A stretch of 64,000 bases of DNA, taken from positions 4,132,723 to 4,196,722 of the forward strand of contig NC_045145.1 of NCBI RefSeq assembly GCF_008831285.2. The letters are read 5' to 3'. Origin of the DNA: Nymphaea colorata (Eukaryota > Streptophyta > Magnoliopsida > Nymphaeales > Nymphaeaceae). The position numbers and the translations under genes were made by a program. Positions 48,262 through 61,380 of this stretch are shown piece after piece (position 1 is the first letter of the stretch; the number at the start of each line of letters is the position of its first letter). A model generated the notes under the pieces. The model ran no database searches, was not told the DNA's origin, and was given only the letters and a program-made list of their open reading frames with translations.

Positions 48262-48421
48262 GAGTGTTTGTTTGACAATAGTAACAATGTGCTACTATCT
48301 CATGAACTTGCCTTGACAATTAGAGTGAAATCATGGAATACTGTAACACAATGTTTAATAAATATGTCCCAATTTTCTTGGACAAGTAAATGGAATAGTA
48401 ACAACGTTACCAAACAGCTGC
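48262..48421. mobile_element. MITE-like element, GTTTGACA family
   Basis: The left end GAGTGTTTGTTTGACAATAG and right end CGTTACCAAACAGCTG are imperfect inverted repeats. Internal CTACTATCTCATGAACTTG is a diverged form of the family core (GTTACTGTCCCATGAA). Confidence 0.45.
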
Positions 48422-48744
48422 TAAAGAAATCCACTATTCGAATGGTCACACTGAGCTCATCACTATTGTTTTGAAACATGACAAAGTTGCCCCACAACGT
48501 ATTCATCGAGAAGCGCCCTTGCAGGGCGGTATCACTCCTCAGGCGTCCACTGTTCCTCATATTGTGACCGATTGTGTGTTTACGCTTTATATTGCATGAG
48601 TTTTACGTGTTTGCTCTCTTTATTGTCTGATTCCATGTGGTAAGCATTACAATCGATTTATTTGTAGATCTATAGACTGATAATTAGAAGTGGTTCCTAC
48701 AGCTTGGTTTATTGTTGTCTCTTCTCTCTCCCTCTCTCTCTCTC

Positions 48745-48775
<31 letters not shown>

Positions 48776-51474
48776 TGTGTATAGGAAAAATGAAGATATA
48801 TTGGGTTGCCTTGACTCTACCTGTCGAATAATGTTATCCCTTGTTTAAGAAAGGATTTAGGCTTTACTCAAAGCATTATGATTTTTTCAGTCAATGTTTT
48901 CAGGTCAGGGGTGGATATACCTGGGTTTTCATGGGGCATAGGCCTCACGGAGCCTACTCTGAAACTTTAATTTGGTAGTTGAATTTGGGTGGACTTGGGT
49001 TTAGTTATACGGGCGGCGCCGTGAGACTCCACGGTCACTGCTTCATGAACCTGGACGCAGGTGTTCATTATATATTTAGTGCCTCATGGAGAAAACTTTG
49101 TGACACCACCCATCTTTCAGGTTCCCATCGGACAGATCGAGGCACACATCAATATGGAGCTGATTTTTGAACAGGGGTTTCATAATGGGAATTGGTATTG
49201 TTATACAGGCTCTAAAAATTTCTGTAAAATGATGTGTAATCACATTTATGTCAAGTGAATTGTAAATGTGTTAGAATACTTTCGTGAGTACTTAACCATG
49301 TTGAGGTGAAATATCAAGATCATTTATCAGTAAGAAACTATATATATATATGTATGCCATGCACCAGCTTCGCATGCAACTTCTTATATTGCTTGAAGAG
49401 CGCAATAGCTTGGACCATACACTAATCACAGGTTAACATTTACGATTTTAGCAGTACTCTTACCTAACAAGACGTACAATCATTTATTGAAAGTGGCTGT
49501 GTGAATAGCATTGCCATGTTCTTAATATTCCAAGTCCAAGCGAGAAGGCCCATCATAATCCCTGTCAGTGAAATTTCAACGAAATAAGCGTTCTCTATAT
49601 ATATATAGAGACTTATTTTTTTAGATTAAAGGGAAGCTAAATTTACAAAAAACAATGTTTAAACCCTTATTATAATTTACACGACCTATGGATGGGCAGG
49701 AAGAGAGTTTTGAGCATGATGCCATGTTCCCTATGATGTAAGGGAAGGGTGGTCGGCAGCGGCCATGTTCCCTCCTTATATGTTGGAAACAAAATTATGC
49801 TTATATTTTTTAAAGTTTTTTAACTTAGCACATTTAAAAACTTGGAAAAAATATTATTCGGCTGCCATACAAATTTCAAAAATACTCTTTGACTCCCCCT
49901 TTAAAAAATATCGACATGTTTGGTAGATGGTGGTTTAGGCGAAAACCCATACCAAACTACTTACTCACGAAACATAAGAACTAGATTTTGCAAAATTGTC
50001 AGGAACCTCATTTATAAATATTTACTTGAAAAACAAGGTGACATTAACATTTTTTTTTTTAATCTAGTAGTATTCCCAAAAACAGGGAAAATCCTTGGGT
50101 GGAACTTAAATATCTTTATAAATGGTTTTAAGGCACACTCTCCTCCGACTTCTCTCTCCTCTCCCTCTGTTTCTCTCGCTTCTTCTCAAGCTGATGTTTC
50201 CATAGCCGAACCTGGTTATATGCGATATACTAGTGCATGAATTTTCATGTATCAGTATATAATAACTAAAATGCCCTTAGTTCATACTAAAAAAGAAAAC
50301 TTTTTGTAAAGACAAAATTGAAAATAGAGAAAAGTAAAAAAACTATAGAGGATTTTTTTAATAAATTACCAAAATGTCATTCTCCTTTAATGCGCATGGC
50401 ATGGCACAAGTAACTTTCTCTCTTCCATGGCCTTCTCAAGCCATTTCCTGAGGTAGGATGCCACCAACGGTTCAAACAAATAGAGTGCCACCACGTTGGT
50501 AGTTGACCCAAAGGTGAGTTTTTCCCATATATATTTCTATTTATTTTACCATACTTGTGTTTGAAAGTTTGGACATGACCCAACTGTACTCGTCTCTGAC
50601 CACCAATGAGTCCATCTGGATAGGATATTTGACCGAAGCATTATGAAAAAATCGGATACAAAAAAAATTCATGTCTAATTAAGAAATCAAATCCGATTCA
50701 GATTCAGGTTTAAGAAATGACATCCAATTGGACTCGGATGTACATAAATATGTGATGTGATTTGGATCAAATTTAATTTTAAATAAATATCTTATATCTA
50801 ATGCTCTTGCCTTTTGAAAATCGGCCAAATTCAATTCAAAATTCATATTCAGATTCGAATTTTGAAATGGGAGTTCCGATTAAATTCAAATAAGACTTTT
50901 CTTTGCTCATATTTGAATACAAATTTAAATAAGATATGTGAATATCTGAAAAAGAAAATACAACTAAGTGTATATTCCATTTGAATCCAATCTGTTGATA
51001 TCCCCACCGATGTCCTACGACAATTGACTAAGCCATCTGGGGTGCCAAAATTTAGTTGCTCAATGCTATATTTATTTATTAATTTCCTCCTCGGTGTTGC
51101 TATTCATTCTCGTTTGTTTCTATATTTTAGGTTTCAGTAGTTTGAAATAAAGACCCACCAAGGAACAGCAGTTGATGGTGTTCTTTTAATGAAAAGAAGA
51201 AAGGTGAAACGATGTTCAACAACGAAAAAACTAATTTAAAGGAAAACATATAGCGGCGCTTCGAATGGTTGCACTGCAGGTAGCGATACAAACTCCAAAA
51301 TTTTTTTCCATGAATTGGTTAACAACAAAGATGCAAGAACAAAATCAATGCTGAAGAGGTGGACGGACAGCAATATGAGGAGGACTTTACGATTTTGGAA
51401 AGCTTTACAATGTACTTATAAAACCTCCTTGTTGAAGTATTATAACAATTTCAATTATAGTGAAAGAGTATACT

Positions 51475-51650
51475 CAGGGGTAGAGCCAAGGGGGGCCAGC
51501 ATGGGCACTAGGCCCACCTCAATTTTTTTTAAAAAAAAAAATTACATGTAAATTTTTTTAAAAATTTTGAAAAGTAATATTCCTGCCCGTGTCAAAATTT
51601 AGAAATTTTAATTCCGCCCCCCTCATTAAAAATTTCTCGCTCCGCCCCTG
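51475..51650. mobile_element. Short hAT-type MITE, 176 bp
   Basis: It begins CAGGGGTAGAGCCAAGG and ends CTCGCTCCGCCCCTG (reverse complement CAGGGGCGGAGCGAG). The flanking octamers AGTATACT (51467-51474) and ACTACACT (51651-51658) match at 6 of 8 positions. The AT-rich middle with ACATGTAAATTTTT is shared with 60085-60255 and with a truncated copy near 25365-25470. Confidence 0.8.
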
Positions 51651-54024
51651 ACTACACTAATTAGGAGGTATTTTAGGATATCTAGCTCAAAATTTTGTCG
51701 GCAACTTTCGTATATATTTATTGATGAGCGTGACACCTAACTGATAACTATTTTCCTTGTAATGATAGCTAATAGCTACTCTTCTAGACTGCAAACAGTG
51801 GCATTAGGATACTTTAGTTGATATGTGTACCACTAGACCACTCAGGTTCTGAAGCTGCCATGGATCTCAGGGGTGGGGGAGGGGCTTCGGCACCTTCCAG
51901 GCATCTCCCCCCTTGTAATGGTAAGCTAATTAATTTGGAGGTAAATCGGGATTTTCATGATCACGATTGCACCAGAGTCAAGTTCATAGGCTCCAACCTT
52001 AGAATTAAACTAAGCTAACCAACGGTTGCCAACTACAATCAAAAGAAATTATTTTTACTGGTCCATATGGATTTTTTGAAGTAGAACCTAAATGATGGGA
52101 TTGTCCCTCCACAATGGAGGATTCTTCAATAGCTTTTTAAAATGAAAGTTCATTTGAAATTAGTTGACAAATATATTAAATACACGCAGTGAGTGCTTGT
52201 CAGAACTTATCAAGGTCATATTTGTGAACAAGGTCAGTAGACTAAAACCTACATGCATAGAGGCGGCCGTAGTAGCTAGATAAATATTACTGTACAAGCA
52301 ACTACGCACCTTTTTGGGATTTTTAATCTATTCAAAATCTGTTCAGGTACATGGAATTTTGCTGGTGCCATTAAATATTAATTTGAATAATAGTTGAAAA
52401 CTGCCCCAAGGGACATATACAGTACAAATGGGCGGGCTCGGGGGCGCGTGGTAGGTGTGTCTCCAGTTTGACACATGGTTATGCGGCTTATACCTTAAGG
52501 AAAATGGATCCTATGTGTAAGTTGAAACATACAGTGATTTCGCTGCCTAGTATCGATGCAGCTGTGGACCTTAAAAGTAAAGGGAAAGAAGGGGGACTTC
52601 GTCTCTCACATGTTTAGAATTATGAGAGTTGGTAAAGGATGATTCACATTCATGTTGATAATTGCCTTTTTCTCTGTTGCTCGAACCACAATCATCACCA
52701 CTATAAGGACTCCCGCCATGTCCATGCTCATCAAAGGAGGTTGTGGTGGTAGTATATGGGATTCAACTAGCTAAATACATGTCAACTTGATTTAATCCTC
52801 TGCACCTGCAACATAGCTAGTTAGCTGATGTTAAATATTCTTGTTATATAAGAATATTAAATAATTTTAGAAATTATCCCATGCCCTCAAGCAAGTCAGA
52901 ACTTCGGAGGTACAAAGGTATGGTCTTACATATTTTATGCAGTATATGGTTTCCACTAAGTAAACATTAAAAAATTGATAAAATTCATGAGAGCGGTTAC
53001 ATAATTTTCACGATTGATTGGAAGACCTTAAGAGTGAATTGTACTAATTCAGTATTAAAGGTTGTGTGTTGCTCCTATGGCACATAATGAATAAGGAAAA
53101 CATTGATCTAATTAGAACCCATAATTAACCATTTTGATTTTGTGGAGAGTTTGACGGCCTTGAATTTTGATTATATCATTAAAATTTTGGAATCAAAATT
53201 TCACCTCAAACTAGAACTCGAATGAAAATTTCAATTGTAGTTTCTTTTTGTGTTTGTAGTATGGAATTTTGATTTTAAAATTAAAAATGACATGTTTGAT
53301 AAAACAATAATTAAAATTCTAGAACTGAAATTGAAACCTTCATGACGTGCCCTAAAGAGAGATGAACAAATTTTAAAATTCTAGAACAATAATCCCATTC
53401 CCTAGGCTAGAATCACAGTTCCAGATTTTTTATTCAAAGATAAACCTACAATTCCGGAATCAAAATCCTTTGTTTGATAATGTAATTTTCATTTCATTGA
53501 AAATGAGAATTTTAATTCTATGATTCTACAAATTTGACCTCATCAAATACCCAAGGTGCAAAGCTGATGTTAAAGCTTCGGAATGTGTAAGGCTGATTTA
53601 GATGCACAAGTCTTTTTTTTTTTCAATTAAGGATAATGAGAAAACCTCTGAAGCATCAAGAACTTTGATAATTTGACCGAAACCAAATTATGATATAAGA
53701 TCTTTGATCTGATTGATCATCAGGGCAAGATGATCAGGCGACCACCGTAATGAGTTCTGATATTGTGGCTTTTGTGGAGCAGTATTGAGTTTCATATCTC
53801 ATAGGTTTTTGTCAATTTGAGGAGAGGCATGTCTCTCCGGGCAGTCATCGCTTCAGAAGGAGATGTTGAAACCACCCCTTTTTCCATGTCCTTGGGTCCA
53901 TAGCTGCTTCGGGATGTGGATGGGAGGCAAGATATTTGCCCACTGGAGTGCAGTGTGTCTACTGTTTACTATTTAATGGAGTAGTAGTAGTACTCACAAG
54001 AATTGAACTGACAACTGGACTTTT

Positions 54025-54196
54025 ACTGACCTGCATGGTTGACTAGCTATGCTCTGTAGGTTTGTAGGTGTTGTTTAATAATGTCATGGTTCATTTTTAT
54101 GACACGTTCCACTGACCTGCATGGTTGACTAGCAATGCACCGTAGGTTTCTAGGTGTGGTTTAATAATGTCATGGTTCATTTTTATGACACGTTTG
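54025..54196. repeat. 86-bp tandem repeat in copy B
   Basis: Two units, 54025-54110 and 54111-54196, starting ACTGACCTGCATGGTTGACTAG. Copy A lacks this stretch between GAATTGAACTG and GTTTGTTGTGCC. Confidence 0.9.
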
Positions 54197-55872
54197 TTGT
54201 GCCATTTGGTTTGTCCAAAGATCAACTCATCAGCTGCAGTTAGGTAAAAACAAGTGTGCACACCTTGTTTTATTAGTTCAGGTTTCGTTTTTCCTGAGCT
54301 CACTTGGTGTGACCTTTCCAGCACGTTAGAATACAAGAATACGTGGCAAAAGGTAGGTCAAACATTAGTTCGATGAATGTATAACTGCCTTGCAGTACAC
54401 CTTTTGCAGAAGAAAAAGGTGAAGAGAATTTTCATTATCTACTATTCATTCTCACTTTTTTCTTTATGTTTTTCTCTCAATCATTCATCTGCATCAGACG
54501 GATGACTTTGTTAGATGGCTGAGTGACTTCGAATAACTAGAGTTACCATTTACTCACCTATATAAATGGCTGGGTGCCCCTCAATCAAATATGTCTTGCT
54601 CCACCACTAGAAATTGAAAATTTTAATTAGTTATCTATCTTTTTTCTCTTGTCCACTTAGAACCATGTGGATGTCAATATATGAAAAGCTAGATAACGAC
54701 CTTTTCAAATGGTGGTTTGTGTTGTACTTTAGTTGATGGTTGTCCTATTTCCCATGCAAGTCCTGAAGCATCCAAAGACACCAGGGGCGGGAAAGAAAGG
54801 AGACTTGTTTTGGCCTCTCCTCCTATCACTAAGTTGATGCCTACGGCTCAAGAACTGGTTCAGTGTATCTTAGGGCCTACACTGTAAATATTAAAAGTTT
54901 ATTTTAATTTCAAAAGCATGTGATGTTCCTTATGTACTTCGAGACTCCAAGATAAGACTCTTATAGCCATTATCTTTTTAAGATATATCGAGCCATTTGA
55001 TAATGACGCAGGCACCTATCTGATTAGCCCTTGTGACCTCAATATCCGTCATGTAGAACCTATATCTATTTAGGAGAGATCGAGTGTGCTATACGTTAAT
55101 CATGTAAGCTTTGTGTAAAGTCATCAAGATAAAAAAAAAAGGTAGGGCTAATTTTTAGGGCATTACAACTTTTCTGGTATCATAGAATCAAGGTATTTTT
55201 TAAGTTTTGTTATTTTTTCATTTATTTTACTTTCTTAACTTTTAGGATTTTTTCTTTTCTAAAAAAATTGCCTTTTTTTTTTGGGAATTTCAACTTTGCC
55301 AAAATACTTGATAAAACATTACTTAAACCCACTAACAATATTTGTGGCTCTGATCACTACCAAGTCTATTGAGGAAACAAAATGACCATGAGATCTCATA
55401 TTCTGATCTAAACACCAAAGTTAAGGATGAGTAATGCTTCTATCCAGCTCATAGACATTGGGGACTGACTGAACCTATGTTCCTTCAACTCTAACCGTCA
55501 GAGGTCATTTTGGCAGCATGAACAATTTGTGAGTGTCCAATGAATCTAACCTAAAGATTGAGGTATGTTCATGGAACAATAGTTATAGTAGTCCATGAAC
55601 CTCGCTAATATTGGGCAAATCCATGGGACAATCACAAGGTGTCCTTGCTGCCAAATGGCCCCTAAGGATTAACAACAAACATCTATTTATCCAGACAGGC
55701 ACTAGTTGAAAGCATGCCTCTCCATCGCTTATATTAAGTCATTCATCCACAAGAATGCCCAAGTTAGCCCAAATATGCAGTCCAATCTTCTCTCAAGGGT
55801 GATCTTTACATCTACTAACAAACAAACCCAAGCACCAGTTCCAGTACTTGGTGACTTTAGTTTTCAGGTTCC

Positions 55873-56500
55873 TTAAACCCATCTCCAACATATACTTATT
55901 TCTGAAGGTCCACAAGAACAACACCACAAGGTGAAAGAAGTGCACCAACACTTAGCGAGCCAACTTTGCTTAAACCTGCAAGCAAGCCACACAACTAATT
56001 CTTTATTTGAAACACCAAAATGAGGAATTCTTTCCTGCAAACCCCAAGGGATTGGCGCAACAGATGGGGTGGAGGCTATAGGCAGTCTCCATTTCAAATC
56101 TCCGGGATGTCAAAGTTCTATGTTGCAAAGGGTGGGGGGTGGTTACAGATGCACAAGTCGAAGCATAGGGCTGCAGCCCAAGACACTGAAAGCAGACTTT
56201 GTAGCCTAAGGGGAAGAGGGGTTGAGTGGAGGCTTCAGTATTCTACTAGGTGGTGAGGAATTCTTTCTTCCAAAATTTTCCCACAAAAACTTTCTAAATT
56301 TTAATCGCCATTCTGCATCAAAAATTAATATGACTTAATGTTTCTTCATCCTTACAACACAAGAAACTTCTGTTCACCAAAAGAGTACCATGGACCTTCC
56401 ATTTGTCAAGCGTGGGAAGCCTGCCCCAAGCTGCCAATTGAACAAACCATTTAGACCTAGGGCGACACTCCTTTCTCCAAGGCCACTTCCACCAACTCAA
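55873..56500 (-). pseudogene. LINE-type reverse-transcriptase zf-RVT fragment (degraded)
   Basis: The minus-strand frame at 56318-56500 reads LAAWGRLPTLDKWKVHGTLL then RSFLCCKDEETLSHI. This fits the zinc-binding region found C-terminal to RT in plant non-LTR retrotransposons (LPT.D.L...G......C..C...EET..H). A further fragment at 55873-56097 lies downstream in element orientation. Copy A has the same fragment at about 39471-40130 with more stops. No RT catalytic motif or poly-A tail was found. Confidence 0.45.
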
Positions 56501-58042
56501 ATCCTCCTAAGAGACCTTCATCAAACCATTTCTTTATTTTTATGGTTAAAATGTCTAAGGGTCTGGTACAATGTATGCTTTCATGTTTTAATATGATAAA
56601 TAATGTTAAATATTCACCAAATACATACCTCCAGAGTTTGCATTATGGCCATGGTACTGCTGCAAAACCAACAGTGACAACCTTGAATTTGATGACAACC
56701 GATTATACGATGGGAGAAGTACTATTCTGTTCCCAACGTTCTGTATGCAATATGAAAGAAATCAAAATTTAAGTGTATTTCTATTATTTCATGAAAATTT
56801 GATCCTCATGGTTCATAATTTTTTTTAAAGTAATTTTAGGGGACTATAGTGAGGTGTAAAGGCAAAAAAAGATATTCCCGATCTTTCTCACACAAGTAAT
56901 AAGTTTTTCTTAGATAATGTTCTAATTGAGCTGACAGTTACTGCAACTCTTGAAATCTGAACTTCAAAGATTAAAAAAACACTTTCTTTGGTTTATTTTA
57001 TTTTCAAGTTAAAACTTTTTTTTCCAAGGATAGTGTAGCTGGTTGGACAGATAGTGCGGTGAAAGATCAGTTGTTAGTTCGATTTTCATAGGTGCTGCTT
57101 TATTGGACTACAAATAGTTGGTGCACGATGCTTAGTTAATGGGTGTTCTGCTTCTTATCAAAATCTAGGAAAAAGGGGAGGGACTTCGGCCTCTTTGGGG
57201 TGCCACCCTCTATATCCAAAAAATGTGTGTAGTTTCATAAAACCATTTTTGGAACTTTTATGGTTAGATAAAGAACAATAATAATGACAAACATTGGTTG
57301 ATAATTAATGTATTAGTGAAGTTACGGCCTATGTGCAAAAGTGAATAGATGGAAGCTACTGGAAAAAATGTGTTTATTTTCAAAATATAGGCTTTTGAAA
57401 GATAATTTGAGAGAGAGACAAAGAGAGCTTCAACATTACGTACAGTGGGCCGGACAATAGGAAATAATTATGTGGACCAGACATGAATAGGAGTGATTAA
57501 ACAACTGTACTGTACCAATAATCACACAATGCCATCTGAAAAATGGAAATTGAATGATTGATAAGGAGAGAAAGTTACAAATGCCGGGAGCACCTTTCTT
57601 TTTTAGTGTGAACTAAGGGTAATTTAATTATTAACGATACTGTGCACGAAAAAACATGCATAGTATGACACGTATAACCAGGTTCGCTTGGTAAGGATGT
57701 TGATGTTACCCTCCTTTTACATGAAAAGGTCTCCAGTTTTAGAAGACTCAGAACATATGACAGAGAACATATGACAGGAGAGATCTTCGAAGCCATTAGG
57801 CAGCATTAACAAATTTAAAGTGTTGTGTGAACATGGTTTATTTCTTATAGCAACAGCATTTTCATATTCAGGAAGGTGAACAGATACCTTCAACAGGAAG
57901 GTGAACAGATACCTTCAACTTGGTACTTCGCCTCTCCTTATTGACTGAGGAACAAAAGGTATCTTTCATAGGATTTAATGTGCGGTCAGTGGCCTACCAG
58001 CTATGGCGTTATGCTCTTTTAGGCTTCATTCTTATATTTAGC

Positions 58043-58116
58043 GAGAGAGAGAAAGAAAGAGAAAGAGAGAGAGAGAGAGAAAGAAAGAGAAAGAGAAAGA
58101 GAAAAAAAAAGAGAGA
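58043..58116 (+). repeat. GA/GAAA repeat in the UGT-B leader
   Basis: A purine-only GA and GAAA mixture of about 74 bases ends directly at the ATG at 58117. It is purine-rich 5' UTR sequence and could bind GAGA-binding BPC factors or affect initiation; that is inference. Confidence 0.85.
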
Positions 58117-61100
58117 ATGGTTATCCCCCATGCCCTCGTCGTCCGCTTGTGCGCCCAAGGCCATGTTGCACCTCTGATGGAGCTCTCACACCAACTAGCT
58201 GATCAAGGTGTTCTCGTTACCTTTGTGAACACGGAATTTATACACAAGTATGTCTTGGCGGCGCTGCCAGAAAACTTCCGTAGCAATTACAGTGGGAGAA
58301 TCCGGTTGGTGACCATCCCCGACGGCGCAGTTAACGACGAGGAGCGCTTCATCCTTTCAAAGATGTTTCCCCTCCTGCAGTACAACACCCCTAGTTTCAT
58401 AGAGGAGCTCATACTGAACATCAATGAGAAGGAGGAGCACAAGATTACGTTTGTCATCGTTGATGGGACTATGGGATTTCTCCTGGATGTTGCCAAGAAG
58501 CTCAACATCCCTAGAGCTGCCTTCTGGCCAGCCTCAGCCTGGATGTTGTTCATCCTCTTCAAGATTCCAACGCTGATCGATGCCGGAGTCATTGATCTAA
58601 ATGGTAGGGCTCCTGTTTCAGATATGTATTTTATTGCACTTTTGCTCCATGTTTGCATGCTCTTGGTATTGAGTGGTAACGGGTTAATTGCATACGATGA
58701 GATATTTGTGCAAGTTCGTGAAGGGAATTTTGAAAGACCAACTTAATTTTTTGCTTGACAACTTAAGGAATTAGTACTTTATACCTTGGAATATTCAGTA
58801 CTTAAAAAACGTTATCTGCACATTTGTATGGTCTAGTTTTGGTGATCGACTCTCTTGGTTGTTGAACAATCTAAGTCTTTGTTCCTGAATGTAGCAGAGG
58901 AAAAGGTAAAAGCAAATGATAAGTAATGTGTGTCTCATAGGATATAAAGCCCAAACCATGCACTAGTAGGATGTGAACGGAGCCATATGATCAATCTGCT
59001 AACCTGAATCCACCAAAACTTGACAAGGGATTTGAAGTTCGAATTCATGAATGTTGTCACATTTTGGTCTGTTATTCTTTTAAGCATGTATATGGCGACA
59101 AATGCAATGCTCGAGTTGAATGATATACTATAGTCAAGTCCCTAAGCAAACTAAAAACTTAAAAGCATGAGGGTATGACCTTGAAGGAGTTATAAGTCAT
59201 ATATTAAATAAAATTGATAATTAATGTGTGGTCCTATGGCTCTCCAAATGTACAATTGTGTTGGGTGCCTTTTCCTTATTGAAGAATCTAGGCCTCACCT
59301 TCAGTTTTCAAGAAATACTCTTAAGAATTGACAATATCAGTGTCCTATGGGATAGAATTTTTTAAATTAAAATCCACACCACTTTCTTAATCCAATATTA
59401 AAACATTTTTCATATCCGAATTTTTCAAAATAGATTGATTGGGTATCTGATCCAATTATTGCAATCCCTATCTCCATCAACTTTTCAATACATCGACCTG
59501 GAAGGTTTGAATCCACTAGCAATCAGATGATCCAAAGTCTCGTAGTTCGGAATAACCTTGTGAATATTTGAGATCTTCCCATAGTGTATCTTTTTGTCAG
59601 AATATGTCCAGGATGACGAGGATTTCACATTTTCGTGACTTTTGTGTCACAAAATCAAGCAATGGGAAACCGGGAGTTTTACAATTGTAGTTTTGTTCAC
59701 ATAAGTAATTTACAGCTTTAAAGATTAATATTGTTTGTGTAGAACGTGATTTTCTGTTTCCAGTAAATTAAAAATTCACAAAATCATGTAAATGCTGAGA
59801 AACAGGATCGACCTTTTTAGCAATTCCGAACAAATTAAAATAAAGGCCATATTAAGAAAATGGGAAACAACGAATACAAATATTAGAACCAAAAGATAAT
59901 CCTTAAATGCAAATTTCTAAAAATAAATAGTGAACACTTAAAACTGTGACCTTCTCATCTCTTATGCGCATATACATCTTGAGATTGGGTTGCGTATACA
60001 TGTTGAGATTGGGTTGTGTGCACACCACTCCATGTCCAAAATAAAATTAATCATGTTACGCACCATCGATTGACTGTTCTCTCACAGACGGAGCCAAAGG
60101 GGAGGCGGCATGGGTCCTAACCACACCTCAATTTTATAAAAAATTACATGTATTTTTTTTTAATTTTATTTGTCTTATAAAAAAAAATTTAAAAAATAAT
60201 ATTTTGTCCTGTGTCAAAATTTAAAAACTTTAATGCTTTTTTGACTCCACCACTGTGTTCTCTCATCCACACCCGTGGTTACACACACTTTGTTTTCAAG
60301 TTATTTTCACATTTATTTAGATTGAATGACAGCCTCACATACAGAGAAACGGTTGGCCCATGACACTACCTACTGTTTTTTTGGAAAAGAAATTATATTA
60401 TATTTTGCTTTAATCTTGAAATGAAATGAATTTCATCTATTACTAAAAGAAATAATAATTTGGCTGGCATGGTAATAGGGTTTATACAAGAAGGCAAATT
60501 AATCCAACTTTCTGAAGGGTTACCAGCCTTCAACCCAGCGCATCTGTTCTGGGTGCCCTTTGGAGACACCAACCAACAGGAGGTTTTCTTCAAATACCTA
60601 CAGATGTGCGTCGAGCACATGAAAGGAATAGATCACATCCTCTGCAACTCATTTCCAGAGCTTGAATCGCCATTTCTCAAGCTCATCAACAATGCACTCC
60701 CAATCGGTCCTCTTCTCTCAACCAGCAATTCCGGGCGCCAGCCATCTTCGTTCTGGGCTGAAGACTTTAGCTGCATCAACTGGCTCGATCGACAACCGGC
60801 TTGCTCCGTCATCTATGTCTCACTGGGAAGCACCACGATACTCAGCAAGCACCAACTGGGCGAGCTTGCACTTGGGCTCGAGCTCACTGGACGACCATTC
60901 CTCTGGGTCTCTAGACCTACCATTATGGAGAATAATGCAGCTGTATATTCGGAAGGATTCATGGATCGAGTTGCAAGGCGGGCACTCGTTGTGGAATGGG
61001 CTCCACAAAAGGAAGTACTCTCCCATCCGTCGGTCGCATGTTTCCTGACTCACTGTGGCTGGAACTCAACCATGGAAGGGTTGTTCAATGGGGTCCCCAT

Positions 61101-61380
61101 GTTGGGCTGGCCTTACTTTGCTGATCAGTTTCTAAACCAGACTTGCATAGTTGATCTGTGGAAGGTGGGCTTGAAGTTAGTGAGGGATGACGATGGTGTG
61201 GTTGGGAAAGAAGAAATCAGAAAGAAAATAGAGGATTTGATGAATGATGAAGGAATCAGAGAGAGAGTTAGTGACATGAAAGAGAAGGGAAAGAGGGCGG
61301 TGATGGAGGGTGGTGCTTCCTTTGCTAATCTCAATGGATTTGTGCACACCATAAAGAGGGAGGCAGGAAATCAAGACTAA
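58117..61380 (+). CDS. UDP-glycosyltransferase, UGT83A-like (two exons, intact)
   Basis: Family-1 glycosyltransferase that moves sugar from a UDP-sugar to a small acceptor, in the cytosol. Exon 1 is 58117-58603 and exon 2 is 60479-61380, joined across a 1.9-kb phase-1 intron (ATG|GTAGGG ... AATAG|GG), giving 462 residues. The catalytic His is H16 in CAQGHVAP and the activating Asp is D116 in FVIVDGTMG. The 44-residue PSPG box (336-379) runs from WAPQKEVLSHPS through THCGWNSTME to ADQ; W22, N23, S24, E27, D43 and Q44 are all present, and terminal Gln usually means UDP-glucose preference. Overall resemblance is to the UGT83A group, with rice UGT83A1 known to act on flavonoids and monolignols. 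The acceptor here is unknown. R10 replaces the Pro kept by copy A. An AATAAA lies at 61422-61427. Confidence 0.93.
60085..60255. mobile_element. Short hAT-type MITE in the UGT-B intron
   Basis: It begins CAGACGGAGCCAAAGG and ends TTTGACTCCACCACTG. TGTTCTCTCA occurs directly before it (60075-60084) and directly after it (60256-60265), containing the 8-bp target duplication. Its interior resembles 51475-51650 (CATGGGTCCTAACCACACCT; ATTACATGTA). It is not present in the copy-A intron, though that intron may have lost the region. Confidence 0.8.

Larger units (their letters stand above)
47808..51764. other. Spacer between the two duplication copies
   Basis: About 4 kb without a supportable gene. 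It contains (TA)n at 48105-48165 and 48756-48774, a MITE-like element at 48262-48421, a hAT-like end relic near 48905 (CAGGGGTGGATATACC), a local repeat (CATGCACCAGCTTCGCATGC) at about 48168 and 49355, a hAT-type repeat relic near 50600-51010, and the MITE at 51475-51650. Confidence 0.55.
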
